Below, piece by piece: positions 33,871-44,656 of a stretch of 64,000 nt of DNA. Source of the DNA: Prosopocoilus inquinatus (Eukaryota; Arthropoda; Insecta; Coleoptera; Lucanidae). The notes beneath the pieces are model-generated. The model was not told the DNA's origin. It ran no database searches and worked only from the letters and a program-made list of their open reading frames with translations. Position numbers and translations under genes: made by a program. Each line of letters starts with the position of its first letter. The first letter of the stretch is position 1. The stretch is taken from positions 41,250,001 through 41,314,000 of the forward strand of contig CM069870.1 in NCBI GenBank assembly GCA_036172665.1. The letters are read 5' to 3'.

Positions 33871-34871
33871 CCGGGTGGAAAGTTTCAAATCCGAACATAG
33901 GAAGTTTGTATTGAAAACTATGTTTCTGTGAATTGCTGCTCACCGTTTGAAGATACAAAAAATGGCAATGGTATTAAAAAAAAAGAGAAAATTATGGACA
34001 ATATTATGGTATTAAAATTATTCCTAAATATTAATACTTTCGGAATATAAATAAAATTTTCAAATTTTAAACGAAAAACTTTTCGCCTATGTCGGGTTTG
34101 AAACTTTCAGTAGTTTCAATTAATGGAAAATAATTTATACCTCAATCAAAAAGTATTATGAACTATTGTACAGAGCAAGTAAAAGGTAGGTACTCTTGTC
34201 GTTTAAGTTACAACAGTTCTTTCTTTATTAGAAAGTTAATTGTATTCTACGTCATTGCACACAAAAATGCTGTTGTTTCTGATACTACCAATAAACTTGA
34301 AGTGATGCAACGGGCAATCAATACCGACACGTGTCGATACTAAATCAGTTTTAAATTCAATTGTACTAAGAATTAAATAAGTTTCACACTGTTCAAGAAT
34401 AAGTAACACACAACTGTAAAGAATATTAAAAAAAAAAACATCAATTCCACAAATCCAGTTGCCATCAACATTGTATTGAAATTAACAAGAATAGTAGGAA
34501 AGTATTTTGTGAAGCAATGCAGGAGCAAAGAAATAAATCCTAATAGTTTTTTATCGTCAATATGTTACACAGATGAATGTAATTTTATTTTGAATAAAAA
34601 GCATATTGTACAAAATTCTGGTTATTGAATTGCAAACTTCAAATTTGACACACTAAGGCGACTACATTTTTCATTTGAAATTTAAAAATTTAATCTCTAT
34701 TTCAAAAGAATTAACACAATAGGAACAATTTTAACATGATAACATTGGCCTTACTTTTATCTTTCATTTAATACCATTACCTTTTGCATCTTTAAATGGC
34801 GAGCAGTAATCTACAGAAACGTAGTTCTCAATGGTACTTTGGTATGTTCGAGTTTGAAACTTTCCACCCGG
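33871..34871. mobile_element. TA-flanked inverted-repeat element C, copy 2, nested in B
   Basis: CCGGGTGGAAAGTTTCAAAT and GTTTGAAACTTTCCACCCGG ends; TA follows on the right, and TG (a changed TA) precedes on the left. The uninterrupted site can be read from the other arm of element B, which fixes the insertion point. Opposite orientation to copy 1. Carries the 61-codon frame at 34,158-34,343. Confidence 0.85.
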
Positions 34872-35323
34872 TATAAAAATCTGTATTATTTAAGATTAAT
34901 ATCAATTATTAAAGTGTGATAACATTACAAGCAGGAGAAAAAAATGCTATCGAATAGAACATTAAAAAGACATAAGTTGTCTTTAAAAAATCGAAACTGA
35001 TGATGGTCGTGGAAAGACGAAACATTTGACTTGAATTCTATTACTTTTATTCGAAGCAGAAAACAGAAAACAGAAAAGTGCCTGTAGAAAGTTAAATCAG
35101 AATTTCAAAATTATGTATAAAAGAGATACAGAGAGAAAAAGAAAATCGATTTTTTTCACATCTTTATTAATAACTCAAGAAGAAATGAGAAAAAAGTCAT
35201 TCTTTCAATGGATACGAAGTAGGCATTGATTCGTGCAACTTTTCTTCCATTTAACCGAATTTGCATCTCTCTACGGTTTAGGAGATCCCTTCAGTGCAGA
35301 CCCAATTTGAAACAGCCGGTATA

Positions 35324-36236
35324 CTCATAACCTACGGAGGAGATAAAAAAAAAGGTAGCTGGGGGAGATGAAATGAAAGATATTTCCTTAATAAATTTTT
35401 GGTAAAAAGCTGCAACTAAAAAGTTACAAGAGTTTAAAGTGAAATAAATTAACAAGCAAAATTTACTCCCTGTAGTAATATTTTATGTTTTAAATTCAAA
35501 TTTGAGGCATTTATGACTTAATTGAACACTGCTGTACAACAAACAACTATTTTAAAAAAATGTAGTCGCGTTAAAGTTATGGCTATTTCATTTTTTCTTT
35601 TAATGCTCATTCATCTCGTTGTGCACCGCCTACTAATTAAAAACAGAACTAGGAGACAGATTAATATAGACATTTTATGAATGGTGATTTTGATAAATTT
35701 AGAGTTTATTTAATAATAAAGTTGCATTTTGTGAAATAATTTTTATTAATTAAGAAGCTATAAGTGTAAATTAAAGAAAAAATTAAGAAAATTAAACTGC
35801 TGTAACTTTCTTATTAATTTGACTGATTTGGTCGATACGTGGTGGAAATCCATTTAAACGTAGGTGTAGAAGTAAAAAAAACTAATATTTTTTACTCACA
35901 ATTTCCACTATATTTTGTAAAGTTACAAAATTTCTTAAATACTACATCTTTCGTTATTACTACAGCTTCTTCGGGTAGTAACACAAAATATCTTGTGGTC
36001 GGTTTTTATACTTAATATTGAAACAGATTGACCAATGGTGAATTGTTAAGGTCTAGATGGCTATTCAATAAGTTGTCGGAATTCTTAGGCTTGTTTATTT
36101 CTAGGGATTCCAGGAGGTCTAGTTTTTTACTTTTACTTTCTACGTGTAAAATTTTCTTATTAAGAAAAAAAAAAGCTTTATTTAGATGTCCTACAGCTGT
36201 CCTTTCAATTTCCTCCGTACGTTGTGAGACACCCAG
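35324..36236. mobile_element. Inverted-repeat element J, copy 2, with PLE insertion
   Basis: Matches 41,699-42,300 in reverse complement, from CTCATAACCTACGGAGGAG to GTTGTGAGACACCCAG, followed by TA. The first eight or so terminal bases are lost where it meets element B. A 337-bp PLE fragment with a 9-bp duplication interrupts it. Confidence 0.8.
35816..36152 (-). mobile_element. Penelope-like 3' fragment with 9-bp target duplication
   Basis: Minus-strand tail of the PLE at 54,669-55,765: it keeps KILHVESKSKKLDLLESLEI, NSDNLLNS, LDLNNSPLVNLFQY and stop, then about 195 bp of 3' sequence. TTTCTTATT stands at 35,807-35,815 and 36,153-36,161. The intact element J shows the site without the insert. 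So this is a severely 5'-truncated retrotransposed copy. Confidence 0.85.
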
Positions 36237-36238
36237 TA

Positions 36239-36902
36239 TTTCTTTCAAATGCGATTCCTTTCAAAAGTTACTATCTAGGTTTTAAATTATTTTAATGGCA
36301 ATTTTCAAATAAAATCACCCTTTGATCTTTCGTCAGCTGTTGAAAAATAGTAACGAATGCTAACCTTCTAACATTTACTAATAAATGTTATTATATCAAC
36401 CTAGTAATCTATGACAGTTGCTTCTTTTTATCAGTGATACATTGCAATCTAGACGACTTTGATAAAATATGTACAATACATTAAGGCTGGGTTGCGTAAA
36501 AGGTTTAAGCCAGGATTAAATTTAATCCTAAGATAGAATGTGAAAGACTTGATGACGTGCAAGGTATCCCAAACCTCTGGAAAAGTACTACAATGCCCCT
36601 TTCAATTCGTTTTATCAAGAAATTATCTTAACAAAAGTTTCATTCCGCGCAATTTAAAATTATTTTCAAATATACAGGTTTTTCATTTAGTAAGATACAA
36701 TCTTAACTTATTGGTTTTTTAAACGGAACAGTATATATTTTCTAGACGTTTCGGTTAGCCTTTGAAGAGGTGATAAAAATTTCATAACATTATATTTACT
36801 TATGTTTAGTATTTGTGATATGTATTTAAATGGGATATATTTAGACTGAAATATTTAAACCTCCTTACTTTTACAATATTCGTATTTGTGATATGTATTT
36901 AA
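36239..36902. other. No gene seen
   Basis: Unassigned. GGCTGGGTTGCGTAAAAGG near 36,485 resembles one Harbinger-type end, without a partner. Confidence 0.4.
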
Positions 36903-37048
36903 TGGCCAGTTGCACCAAACACTTAAGGTCAGCTTAACTTTAAGCACCGCTTAGAATATGATTAACTGAATGTTTTGTAACCTCAAGTGTCACATTATAA
37001 GCAGTACTTAAATTTAAGTTCGACTTAAGTGTTTGGTGCAACCGGCCA
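36903..37048. mobile_element. Harbinger-type MITE, 146 bp
   Basis: TGGCCAGTTGCACCAAACAC and GTGTTTGGTGCAACCGGCCA are inverted ends (one mismatch), with TAA at 36,900-36,902 and 37,049-37,051. TWA duplication and GGCC...TGCACC ends fit PIF/Harbinger MITEs. Related in ends but not in body to 14,221-14,459. Confidence 0.8.
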
Positions 37049-37213
37049 TAAATGGGTCATACTTAGACTGAAATATTTATAAACCTCTTTACATTTACAA
37101 TATTCAACATTTTTAAAAATCTAGTGACTATAAACAACACTACGCTTCAGTTAGAATACTGCAAAATTAATATTTTTGTCAAATGGAACACCTCGTTCCC
37201 CGTGTGTGTCCAG

Positions 37214-37270
37214 GTAACAACGAATGTGTCTGAAACGTTATTCAACCGTTTGAGAAACATTCGTTGTTAC
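37214..37270. other. 57-nt hairpin with perfect 14-bp stem
   Basis: GTAACAACGAATGT (37,214-37,227) pairs perfectly with 37,257-37,270. After a 2-nt internal loop, CTGAAACG pairs 7/8 with CGTTTGAG. No element ends or coding context. Could be an RNA hairpin or a small palindromic repeat. Confidence 0.5.
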
Positions 37271-37885
37271 GTGGGTGGATACCCCTTTCTACGAGCTCTC
37301 CAACGATACCATATTTTACAGTTTTAAGATTGATAACTTTTGAGTTAGTCTTTTACATATTTCACCAAAAAACTGTGAGAAAAATATTCTTTAGATTATT
37401 TTGCACAGAAACGGTTTTCATTTCAATAAACAGAACCGTTTTCGAGTAATTGAGGTTTAAATATTAGCATACAGTTCTTGTAAACTTATCAACTTTCGTC
37501 ATTAATGACATTTCACTAGGATCTCAAGATGTAACGTACGATGTATTCGTTGAAATTTAGTAACATTTTGTTACTACATGTATTTGAAATTGACAATGTT
37601 GCCGCTTTAATTATCACTAATGTGTTTATTGTGAAATGTGTGCTGTTTCTGAAGTTAAGTTTAAGTATATAATCTATATACACCGTCAACCACCGATCAT
37701 ATGTAAACACTTCAATCCTGGGCAACATAGCATTCTGTCATAAGTATGGCTGGGTGTTTACAAGAGCTGTACATCTGTTAAGTAATGTTACTAGATACTT
37801 CTGTATAATAGCGAATAAGTGGAGAATAAATTCCAGACACTTAAGGCCGAATTATACCTGCCCATTACTGGGCGGGGTCACTCGC
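37271..37885. other. No gene seen
   Basis: Unassigned AT-rich sequence before the 126-bp tandem repeat. Confidence 0.35.
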
Positions 37886-38137
37886 TTTGTTACTCGGCCG
37901 AGATACTGTTATTGGAAAAGATGATTGTATGGGGAATAGGCCTAGTACTGACTGTATTGATCGCATTAGCCGAACACTAAGACGAATACACTCTCTGGTT
38001 CCAGCACTTATTTTGTTACTCAGTCGAGAAACTGTTATTGGAGCAGGTGATTCCACGTGAAATAGGCCGAGAACTGACTGTATTGATTACATTAGCAGAA
38101 CACTCGGCCAAATACACTCTCTCGGCCCAGCACTCGG
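37886..38137. repeat. 126-bp tandem repeat, two diverged copies
   Basis: TTTGTTACTC begins units at 37,886 and 38,012. Both contain ACTGTTATTGGA, GAATAGGCC or AAATAGGCC, ACTGACTGTATTGAT, CATTAGC, GAACACT and ATACACTCTCT in the same order and spacing. CpG-richer than the surroundings, no recognised family. Confidence 0.7.
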
Positions 38138-38206
38138 CAGTTGTAATGCGGCATTTAGGTTTATGACTGCAGCTGAAACAGATATTTCTTCTAGGTGTCT
38201 TTAAAA

Positions 38207-38630
38207 CAGGCCTGGGCATAAAATACGAGAAGAGCGAGGACATAGTATCCCCCACAATTCGATAGGAGTCAATGAAACGTCGTTAAGAATGAGCCAGCCT
38301 GCCAGCCGATCGTGTACCAATAGAAGTTATAAAACGTGTGGCTCTCGTAAAATACAAACATCAACCAAAATTATGAACTTAAGTATCTGTGTTTTATAAA
38401 CAGTACAGGTAATGCAGAATGTATTATTTGCGGTAAACTGTTGAGCGTAAAATGTTATAATATTGCTCGTCACTACAACATTTTCCATAAAGAATATTAT
38501 CTACATAAGGTTTGTATATCGTTGGTGGTTGAAATTGAAGCGACTGAGCGTCAAGCGGGAACCGGCACTGCCTGCGCGATGGTAGAAAGAGTATATACTT
38601 AGAGATATTCCCCTCGCATGATTAGGCCTG
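38207..38630 (+). mobile_element. hAT non-autonomous element L, complete, 8-bp duplication
   Basis: Begins CAGGCCTGGGCATAAAATAC and ends ATGATTAGGCCTG, matching the CAG.GCTGGGCA style of hAT ends. CTTTAAAA stands at 38,199-38,206 and 38,631-38,638, the 8-bp duplication expected of hAT. Plus-strand reading inside gives NAECIICGKLLSVKCYNIAR and HYNIFH, a complete C2-H-H BED-type finger. The start codon seen in copy 1 is ATC here. Confidence 0.9.
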
Positions 38631-38638
38631 CTTTAAAA

Positions 38639-39290
38639 GATGGGTTAAATAACAATTTATTTGTATTTAAATGGTATATATACAGTATAAATAGCGGTTA
38701 TGTTGCATAAATAAAACCTCATAAAAAATTCATAATTGAATTTGGGAATTCATAAACAAAACCTTGACTAATATTTATGTGGTAGACTGGGAGCCAGTGG
38801 ACCTTTTTTTCTGTTCTGTGTGTAATTTTATTTAGTAAGTAAGGCGTGTACGGTCAGAAATTATTTTATGAAAAATGCAAGTGTAATTTTCGTCTATTAT
38901 ACTTATTCAGCCAATTAGATATCCTAAGGAATGAGTAATGTGCTCTTTTTTTCATGAAGCGAAGACACGAGTTTTGCATGCGCTGCCAATGTGCTATTTA
39001 GCTAACCTCTTAAAAAGATGATTAGCAACACTGAGTTTTCGGACGTTCTCGGCTGTTTTAAACAGGTAGTAAAAAATAAACCAAAAAACTACTAAAAACA
39101 GCTAAGAACACCCTAGAATTTAGTATTGCCAATATTATTTTTAAAAAGTTAGCTAAATAGTGCTTTGGCAGTACCATCTATTGTCTGATCGCAATAATAC
39201 GACGTATAGAATGCTTCTCATCAAAATAACAAAAAAAGTTCCTAAAATTTTGACAAATCTTGTTGCAAATCGTTTTTGATTGCAGTGAAT
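38639..39290. other. No gene seen
   Basis: Unassigned. ACAAATC.TGTTGCAAATCG and TTTTTGATTGCAG near 39,255-39,285 resemble 21,490-21,520, a short dispersed repeat. Confidence 0.4.
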
Positions 39291-39850
39291 TAGAGGTGTC
39301 CGTTCACGAACGAATCGTTCATATTATTACTATGAACGATTCAAAAGATTGGTTCAAAAAAATGAACGAACGAATCTTTGAGTCGGTGAACGATATGAAC
39401 GAGATGAACGGAATGAACGAGATGAATGAGGAACGGATCGGGTTGTTCGCCGTACATGTTATATCGATTCACACCCGTACTCACTTCGTTCAAACAAAAA
39501 TTACATTTCCTTTTATTTATATCAGAAACATGAAAGTATTTCCTACCAACACTTCTTTTACGCTCAGATATAATTTCCAAATAATTGAGTGCGATCTTCA
39601 CTCATAGTCTACCTGAACATAGTAAATATTATTGAAAGCCATATATCTCACAATCTTTTTAATTAATATACTGTGCTATATTATTGATAAAGTAATTTTA
39701 TTCTTTCTTCAAACGCAAATGCACAAATAAAATTGGAAGCTACGCTACAGCGTAAGGATTCGTTCATTTCGTTCTTCTGAATCAAATCGTTCGAAAAGAT
39801 TCGTTCGTTCACGAACGAACGAAATTAACGAATCTTTAGTCAAAAGATTA
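39291..39850. repeat. GAACGA-rich repeat with inverted subterminal arrays
   Basis: Between 39,300 and 39,435 GAACGA occurs many times (GTTCACGAACGAATCGTTC, then GAACGAGATGAACGGAATG). At 39,757-39,835 the inverted form dominates (TTCGTTCATTTCGTTCTTC, TCGTTCGTTCACGAACGAAC). Subterminal arrays of a short word in opposite orientation suggest a DNA transposon with transposase-binding repeats, possibly hAT. The exact ends were not found. Confidence 0.5.
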
Positions 39851-40371
39851 CTTACTTTTGATATTGCTTGAACAATATCCCAACTTGTACGATAAAAAAA
39901 GGAAAGATTTTAAAAATGTTTAAGAATGTGCAAATGCTGGAGAATTCTTCGCAACAAAATGCTAGTGTAATGATTGAGACAGGTACTACATAGTTTTCGT
40001 TACGTTACAAATGTAAAGTTATAAAATTTAAAATGCAATTATTACTTAAAAACGAACAGGAGAAGCACCATATTCGAATAGGAGTATTATCTAAATTGAA
40101 GCGTATATTTTTCAAATTATGTGCTTTTCCCTTCCCTTTTAAAATATTAGCCATCTTTTCCAATTTATAACGATGTATTTATAACGTAACGGTGCCTTTG
40201 CGCAACTTCTATATTACAAATAATAACTTCATTTAAATAATGCTAACCTTTGCTGTAACGTGTTTACGACAAATCTGTAAATTAGATCTTTAATTCCTTG
40301 CGTTTCCATTCTTACTATTCCGATTCCGCTTGCGTTTGCGTCATTGCGGAGAAAACTATAAATCAGGCTTT
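39851..40371. other. No gene seen
   Basis: Unassigned AT-rich sequence. Confidence 0.4.
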
Positions 40372-40497
40372 ACTAACCTGTACATTTGGAAACATGATAA
40401 AATTCTCAAAATACCCACTTACAAAGAAACAAAAAAATAAGTAAAAATTCGGCTACTTGATTTTTAAGGTGTACGCAATTTTATTGCAAGCAAGTGT
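40372..40497. repeat. Element F end, partial copy
   Basis: Reverse complement of 19,082-19,210 (AAATTCTCAAAATACCCA, AATTCGGCTACT, TTTATTGCAAGCAAGTG). Only one end is present. Confidence 0.65.
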
Positions 40498-40498
40498 T

Positions 40499-40812
40499 CA
40501 CTTGCGGCGAAAACATTTAGAACGATCTTTTAAATCAGTAGGCCGTTCTTCGTAAATTTTACGTATGTGTACCGTTCCTTCCTTTCATGAAATTTTGACT
40601 TGCAATTAGACAATGAAAACCAACTATTAGCTAGCTCATATTTTGTAATCGTCTCTTTATACTGCACATTAATACAGCTATAATCTCGTGTTTTATAGTG
40701 AAATTGCTGATATTATTATTTGACATTAGTATTAATAGTAATATCAACACTCAATTGTAAACCGTATTTACTGTGGAAAATTTACTCATTCTAAAAGATT
40801 TCGCCGCAAGTG
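40499..40812. mobile_element. Element G, copy 2, with intact inverted ends
   Basis: CACTTGCGGCGAAA at the left and TTTCGCCGCAAGTG at the right form a perfect 14-bp inverted repeat. 314 bp, no coding signal. Copy 1 is at 28,437-28,742. Confidence 0.75.
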
Positions 40813-40854
40813 TACATAATTACGGAATAAAATTCCGTAACTTGTTATACAGTG

Positions 40855-40925
40855 TCTTTCAAAAAGCGTGCTACAAATGGGATTTGATTTTTATAAAAAT
40901 TAATTGAAGCAGAACGCTTCTGTAT
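40855..40925. repeat. Element E end, partial copy
   Basis: CAGTGTCTTTCAAAAAGCGT after TA, continuing GCTACAAATGGGATTTG, matches the right end of E at 19,790-19,835 inverted. It stops at an AAT microsatellite. Confidence 0.65.
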
Positions 40926-41698
40926 CCCTTAAAATAATAATAATAATAATAATAAAAAATGGTTTATTTCCATTTTAGTACAGCACACAGATATACAGGG
41001 TGTCCCAACAGTGCGTTCTCGGACTATATTTCGATAACTACTTCAGATACAAAAAGAGTTTCAAGACATTTTTGTTTTAGAATTTAGAGGTCTATAACAA
41101 AAAATTATTTCCATCTATACAGTCAAAACTCAATCAATCAAAACAGTCTTTATTTCAAATGGCACACCCTATACATGATGTCAAATTTGGATTGCCCAAA
41201 AAAATACTACGCATTTTCTTTATACCATAATTTATGTCTAAAAGATTTTTTGTACAGACCCAGTTGATACTTTAACTTATTCTAATCCACTATTAAATGT
41301 ATATTTATTATTATGGGGTTATCATGATACTAAGCAAAATATCAGAAATTTCAAAATGACATAAGTCAGTTTTCTTAAATAGCATGCCCTACATTTTTAT
41401 GTCTTAAATTGTTTGTCTAATACAGTACTTTCAATTTTGTTATGCATGTTCTATATCTATCTGCAATATATTACTAAACTTTATTGGATTTTTGAACAAG
41501 AAAAAAGGAATTACTATTCGTATTCGTATTCAAATTAGAGATCTTTAAATGTAGAATCAAATGGTCGAAATATTGACTTCGAATGATCGAATTCAGGTAG
41601 GAAAGTGGCAACGTTGGGTGTTTAGTTAAAAAAACGACCCTTTATATATTTGTAAGAACAAAATTTCTAGTGACGAAATTGTTAAAAGTAGAGGTATA
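40926..41698. other. No gene; AAT microsatellite and isolated CAGGGTGTCCC end
   Basis: (AAT)n at about 40,926-40,955. CAGGGTGTCCCAACAGTGCG at about 40,999 and CACACCCTAT near 41,162 (inverted) may be the ends of a small element. No coding signal. Confidence 0.4.
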
Positions 41699-42300
41699 CT
41701 GGGTGTCTCACAACGTACGGAGGAGATTGAAAGGGCAACTGTAGGACATCAAAATAAAGTTTTTCTTTTAATTCGCTTTTGACTAAAACCCAATAGTAAG
41801 AAAGTTACAGCAGCTTAACTTTCTTAATTTCTTCTTTAATTTACACCTCAACTTCTTAATTAATAAAAATTATTTCACAAAATGCAACTTTATTATTAAA
41901 TAAACTCTAAATTTATCTAAACCACCATTCATAAAATGTCTATGGTAATCTGTTTCCTAATTTTGTTTTTAATTAGTAGGCGGTGCACAACGACAGGCAA
42001 ACCCGTTTTTGGACATTAAAAGAAAAAATTAAATAGCCGTTACTTTAACGAGACTACATTTTTTAAAATAGTAGTTTATTGTAAAGCAATGTTCAATTAA
42101 CTCATAAATGCTTCAAATTTGAATCTAAAACCTAAAATATTACTGCAGGGAATAACTTTTGCTTGTTAATTAATTTCACTTTAAACTCTTGTAACTTTTT
42201 AGTTGTTGCTTTTTTCCCAAAAATTTATTAATAAAACATCTTTAATTTGATCTCCCCTAACTACCCTTTTAATCTCCTCCGTAGGTTATGAGACACCCAG
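41699..42300. mobile_element. Inverted-repeat element J, copy 1
   Basis: CTGGGTGTCTCACAACGTAC and, inverted, GGTTATGAGACACCCAG; the next 10 bp (GGAGGAGATT) also pair. TA precedes; TT follows. 602 bp, arms extend inward, no transposase recognised. Confidence 0.8.
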
Positions 42301-42748
42301 TTTAACCTTATATCAGCAGAAAGCTACATTTAAGTGCTATCCATTTTTGAAATATAAAGTAGACCGTAATTTTGTTCATAAAGGCCAAAGTCCTAAAAAT
42401 ATCGTGTTAGATTTTCGTTCATCTGAGTTATCTTAGCAATCAGAAATTTATATTCAAACTGACTGAATTTTTGAAGAAATTTTCTTTGAAAAAATTCATT
42501 TTAGGAAAGTAGTTTAATGAAATCAATATATATTTATATCGTTGTAATCAGTTCACTGCGGCGCATCTAAATAGCTAAAAACATACAGGCTGTTCCATTA
42601 AAAAAATAGTTTCCACGAATCGCCAGTTTTCTGATCACTCTGTATAGTTCAAAATAATTTTACAATATGCCGCATGTTGTTTAGTATAAAATTCTTTATC
42701 GACTTAGAAGAAAGAAGAAATACGCAATGTTGGCCCAGCCTGTACATA
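42301..42748. other. No gene; possible short ACAGGCTG...CAGCCTGT element
   Basis: ACAGGCTGTTCC near 42,588 and GCCCAGCCTGTA near 42,733 could be ends of a 150-bp element. Otherwise unassigned. Confidence 0.3.
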
Positions 42749-43565
42749 CAGGTGTCCCAGAGCTCCGTAAAAGTTTCATAACTTTCTTGTTATTTCAGGT
42801 ATCGACTCGATTTTTTTTTTGTATAATAGGGGTGCTTCTATTGCACATTCTAAAATTATTTTCGTTTGTATATAGGTTGTCCAAGTATTTACAACTGCAA
42901 TTTGAACGCTCAACTCGTATAAAATACTTGCAGTTTTTTTTTTATTATAGACATTAAAGTCCCTAGATCTATCAAAGTTCCGTAAATGGTAAGAACAATG
43001 AGCTAGAGATAGAACAATTTGTAAAGACCATGAGTTAGAGTGAGAACTATCGAAAAGGAATCAATACGTCGCAGTGATATTTCGTGACAGTTGTCAGACG
43101 ATTTGCCGTTAGTTTTAAAATTTGAATTTGAAGCGTAATTGTGCTTTAAACGCAAACGATTTATGAACACCTACCTAACTGAAACGTGCGTTTCACGATT
43201 TCTTACATTTTTGAACTCATCTGCATGCACAAATGGGGAAGAAAAACGGCTGTTGATAAGGCTTCAACTTTAGCCGTATTCTCACTCAACAATCAAGGTA
43301 CTTCGATATTATCAATCAGGTTCTTCATTAAACATAATAAATCAACGTTGGGACTAAGAATCATAATGGAATAGTGTGAATGAACACTTTCAATATCTAG
43401 GAAACTATAGTAACTATAAATTTTAAAGACGTATACATCAGCTACTAGGAACTGAAATTAATCTTCAGGAAAATGCCACATTCACAAGTATTCCAAAATA
43501 ATCAAACTACTAGAATGCGAAGGACGTTAATGACCGTAGATGTTGAAAAAGAACTACAAAATTTT

Positions 43566-43592
43566 CAGCATAGCTGCCGAAATACGTATTTA
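43566..43592 (+). ncRNA. Degenerate hammerhead-like motif
   Basis: CAGC-ATA-GCTG stem, then C, CGAAA, then palindromic TACGTA and TT. It matches the 3' half of the motif at 11,811-11,855 exactly over GCTGCCGAAATACGTAT. The GAAGA core half is lost, so it cannot be active. An A-rich run follows. Confidence 0.35.
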
Positions 43593-43812
43593 GTTTTAAA
43601 AAAAAACATGTGGTTAGGAGTCAAATCCAAATTTATCTCTAAGAATAAGTAAAGAATACTTACGAATTAAGTGCGGTTTTATATATAAAATTAATTAGTA
43701 TTTCTTGTGATTTAGGTCGTTCTACACGATGAGTATTATTCACTTAAAGACTTTATTATTGACTAATTTAGTAAATGACTGCAGGAAACTTTCAGCTGTC
43801 ATGAACTCGGGA

Positions 43813-43928
43813 GAAACTGACATACAAGTCAGTTTCTTTTGAGATTTCCCGAGTACTCAAGTTAAAGTTTGAAACTGACATACTAATCAGTTTCTGTTGA
43901 GATTTCCCGATTGCTCAAGTTAGAATTT
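43813..43928. repeat. 58-bp tandem repeat with internal hairpins
   Basis: GAAACTGACATAC starts units at 43,813 and 43,871. Each has GAAACTGACATAC...TCAGTTTC (an internal inverted repeat), then TTGAGATTTCCCGA and CTCAAGTTA. Located in the interior of element I. Confidence 0.75.
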
Positions 43929-44282
43929 TCATGAATCATCAAGAGAACTTCTGTTTCACGCGAACTGGGAGAATAATTTTGAAATTGAAGCCGCAGGCCT
44001 ACTGACTGAATGTGGTTAATCATGCAGAGCGAATAAAATATTAAACCAATGAAATTTGCACTTCTTGACACAATATATCCGTAACTAATGAGACGTTGGT
44101 TGAAAATTTTAATAGCTTTTCATTTTGGCACCAAACTACTAGAAACTTTCAGTTGTTTATTAAATATTTATATCTAACATTACTATTTTCTCAATAACTC
44201 TTCGAATATCAGAATTGGACCCTACAAACTTTATACCATTGAAAAGCTTGTCAAAAACGCTATGGAATGGTGTGAAAATATA

Positions 44283-44656
44283 CAGGGTGTTCTACTTGAA
44301 AAAATGGACTTTTTGTTATTTATAATTATTCATCTTCAAAAAATCGCAGTAAGTCTTGGAACATCCCTTCACGACTTGGCTTGATCTCGAATGATTGACC
44401 AGAGCCTTGGCATTGACTGAAAAAAATCGGTTGCGTTATCTTTAATGGTTTAGAAGTTATGAATTTTTGAATGGAACCTTGCATCCGGGAATTTTCAAGA
44501 AAAAATTGACTCATCAAAAAGTATGATTGATACGTAAAATTGACTCAAATAAATTTAAGGCAGAATTTAGTGTAAAATTCAAAAATGAAGTCAAAATGGG
44601 GTGTTTCAATTTAAAAAAACGCAACTTCAATATTTTTATAATACTTGGACTTCCTG
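44283..44656. mobile_element. TA-flanked element H, copy 2
   Basis: CAGGGTGTTCTACTTGAAAA at the left; ATACTTGGACTTCCTG at the right (inverted, two changes). TA on both sides. 374 bp. Same location within element I as copy 1, inverted in the window because I copy 2 is inverted. Confidence 0.7.

Larger units (their letters stand above)
32441..35319 (-). mobile_element. TA-flanked inverted-repeat element B, copy 2 (contains C2)
   Basis: CCGGCTGTTTCAAATTGGGT and GACCCAATTTGAAACAGCCGG are inverted ends with TA at 32,439-32,440 and 35,320-35,321. About 1.9 kb without the nested element C (33,871-34,871). It keeps a transposase C-terminus on the minus strand. Copy 1 is a shorter deletion form in the opposite orientation. 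Confidence 0.85.

Noticed and set aside
36480..36545. Possible Harbinger-type end GGCTGGGTTGCGTAAAAGG
   Set aside because: No inverted partner and no TWA duplication found.
39260..39607. 115-codon frame rich in Met, Asn and Glu
   Set aside because: Produced by the GAACGA/ATGAACGA array; no protein family.
42588..42745. Possible 150-bp element with ACAGGCTG/CAGCCTGT ends
   Set aside because: Only eight terminal bases pair and no arm pairing follows.
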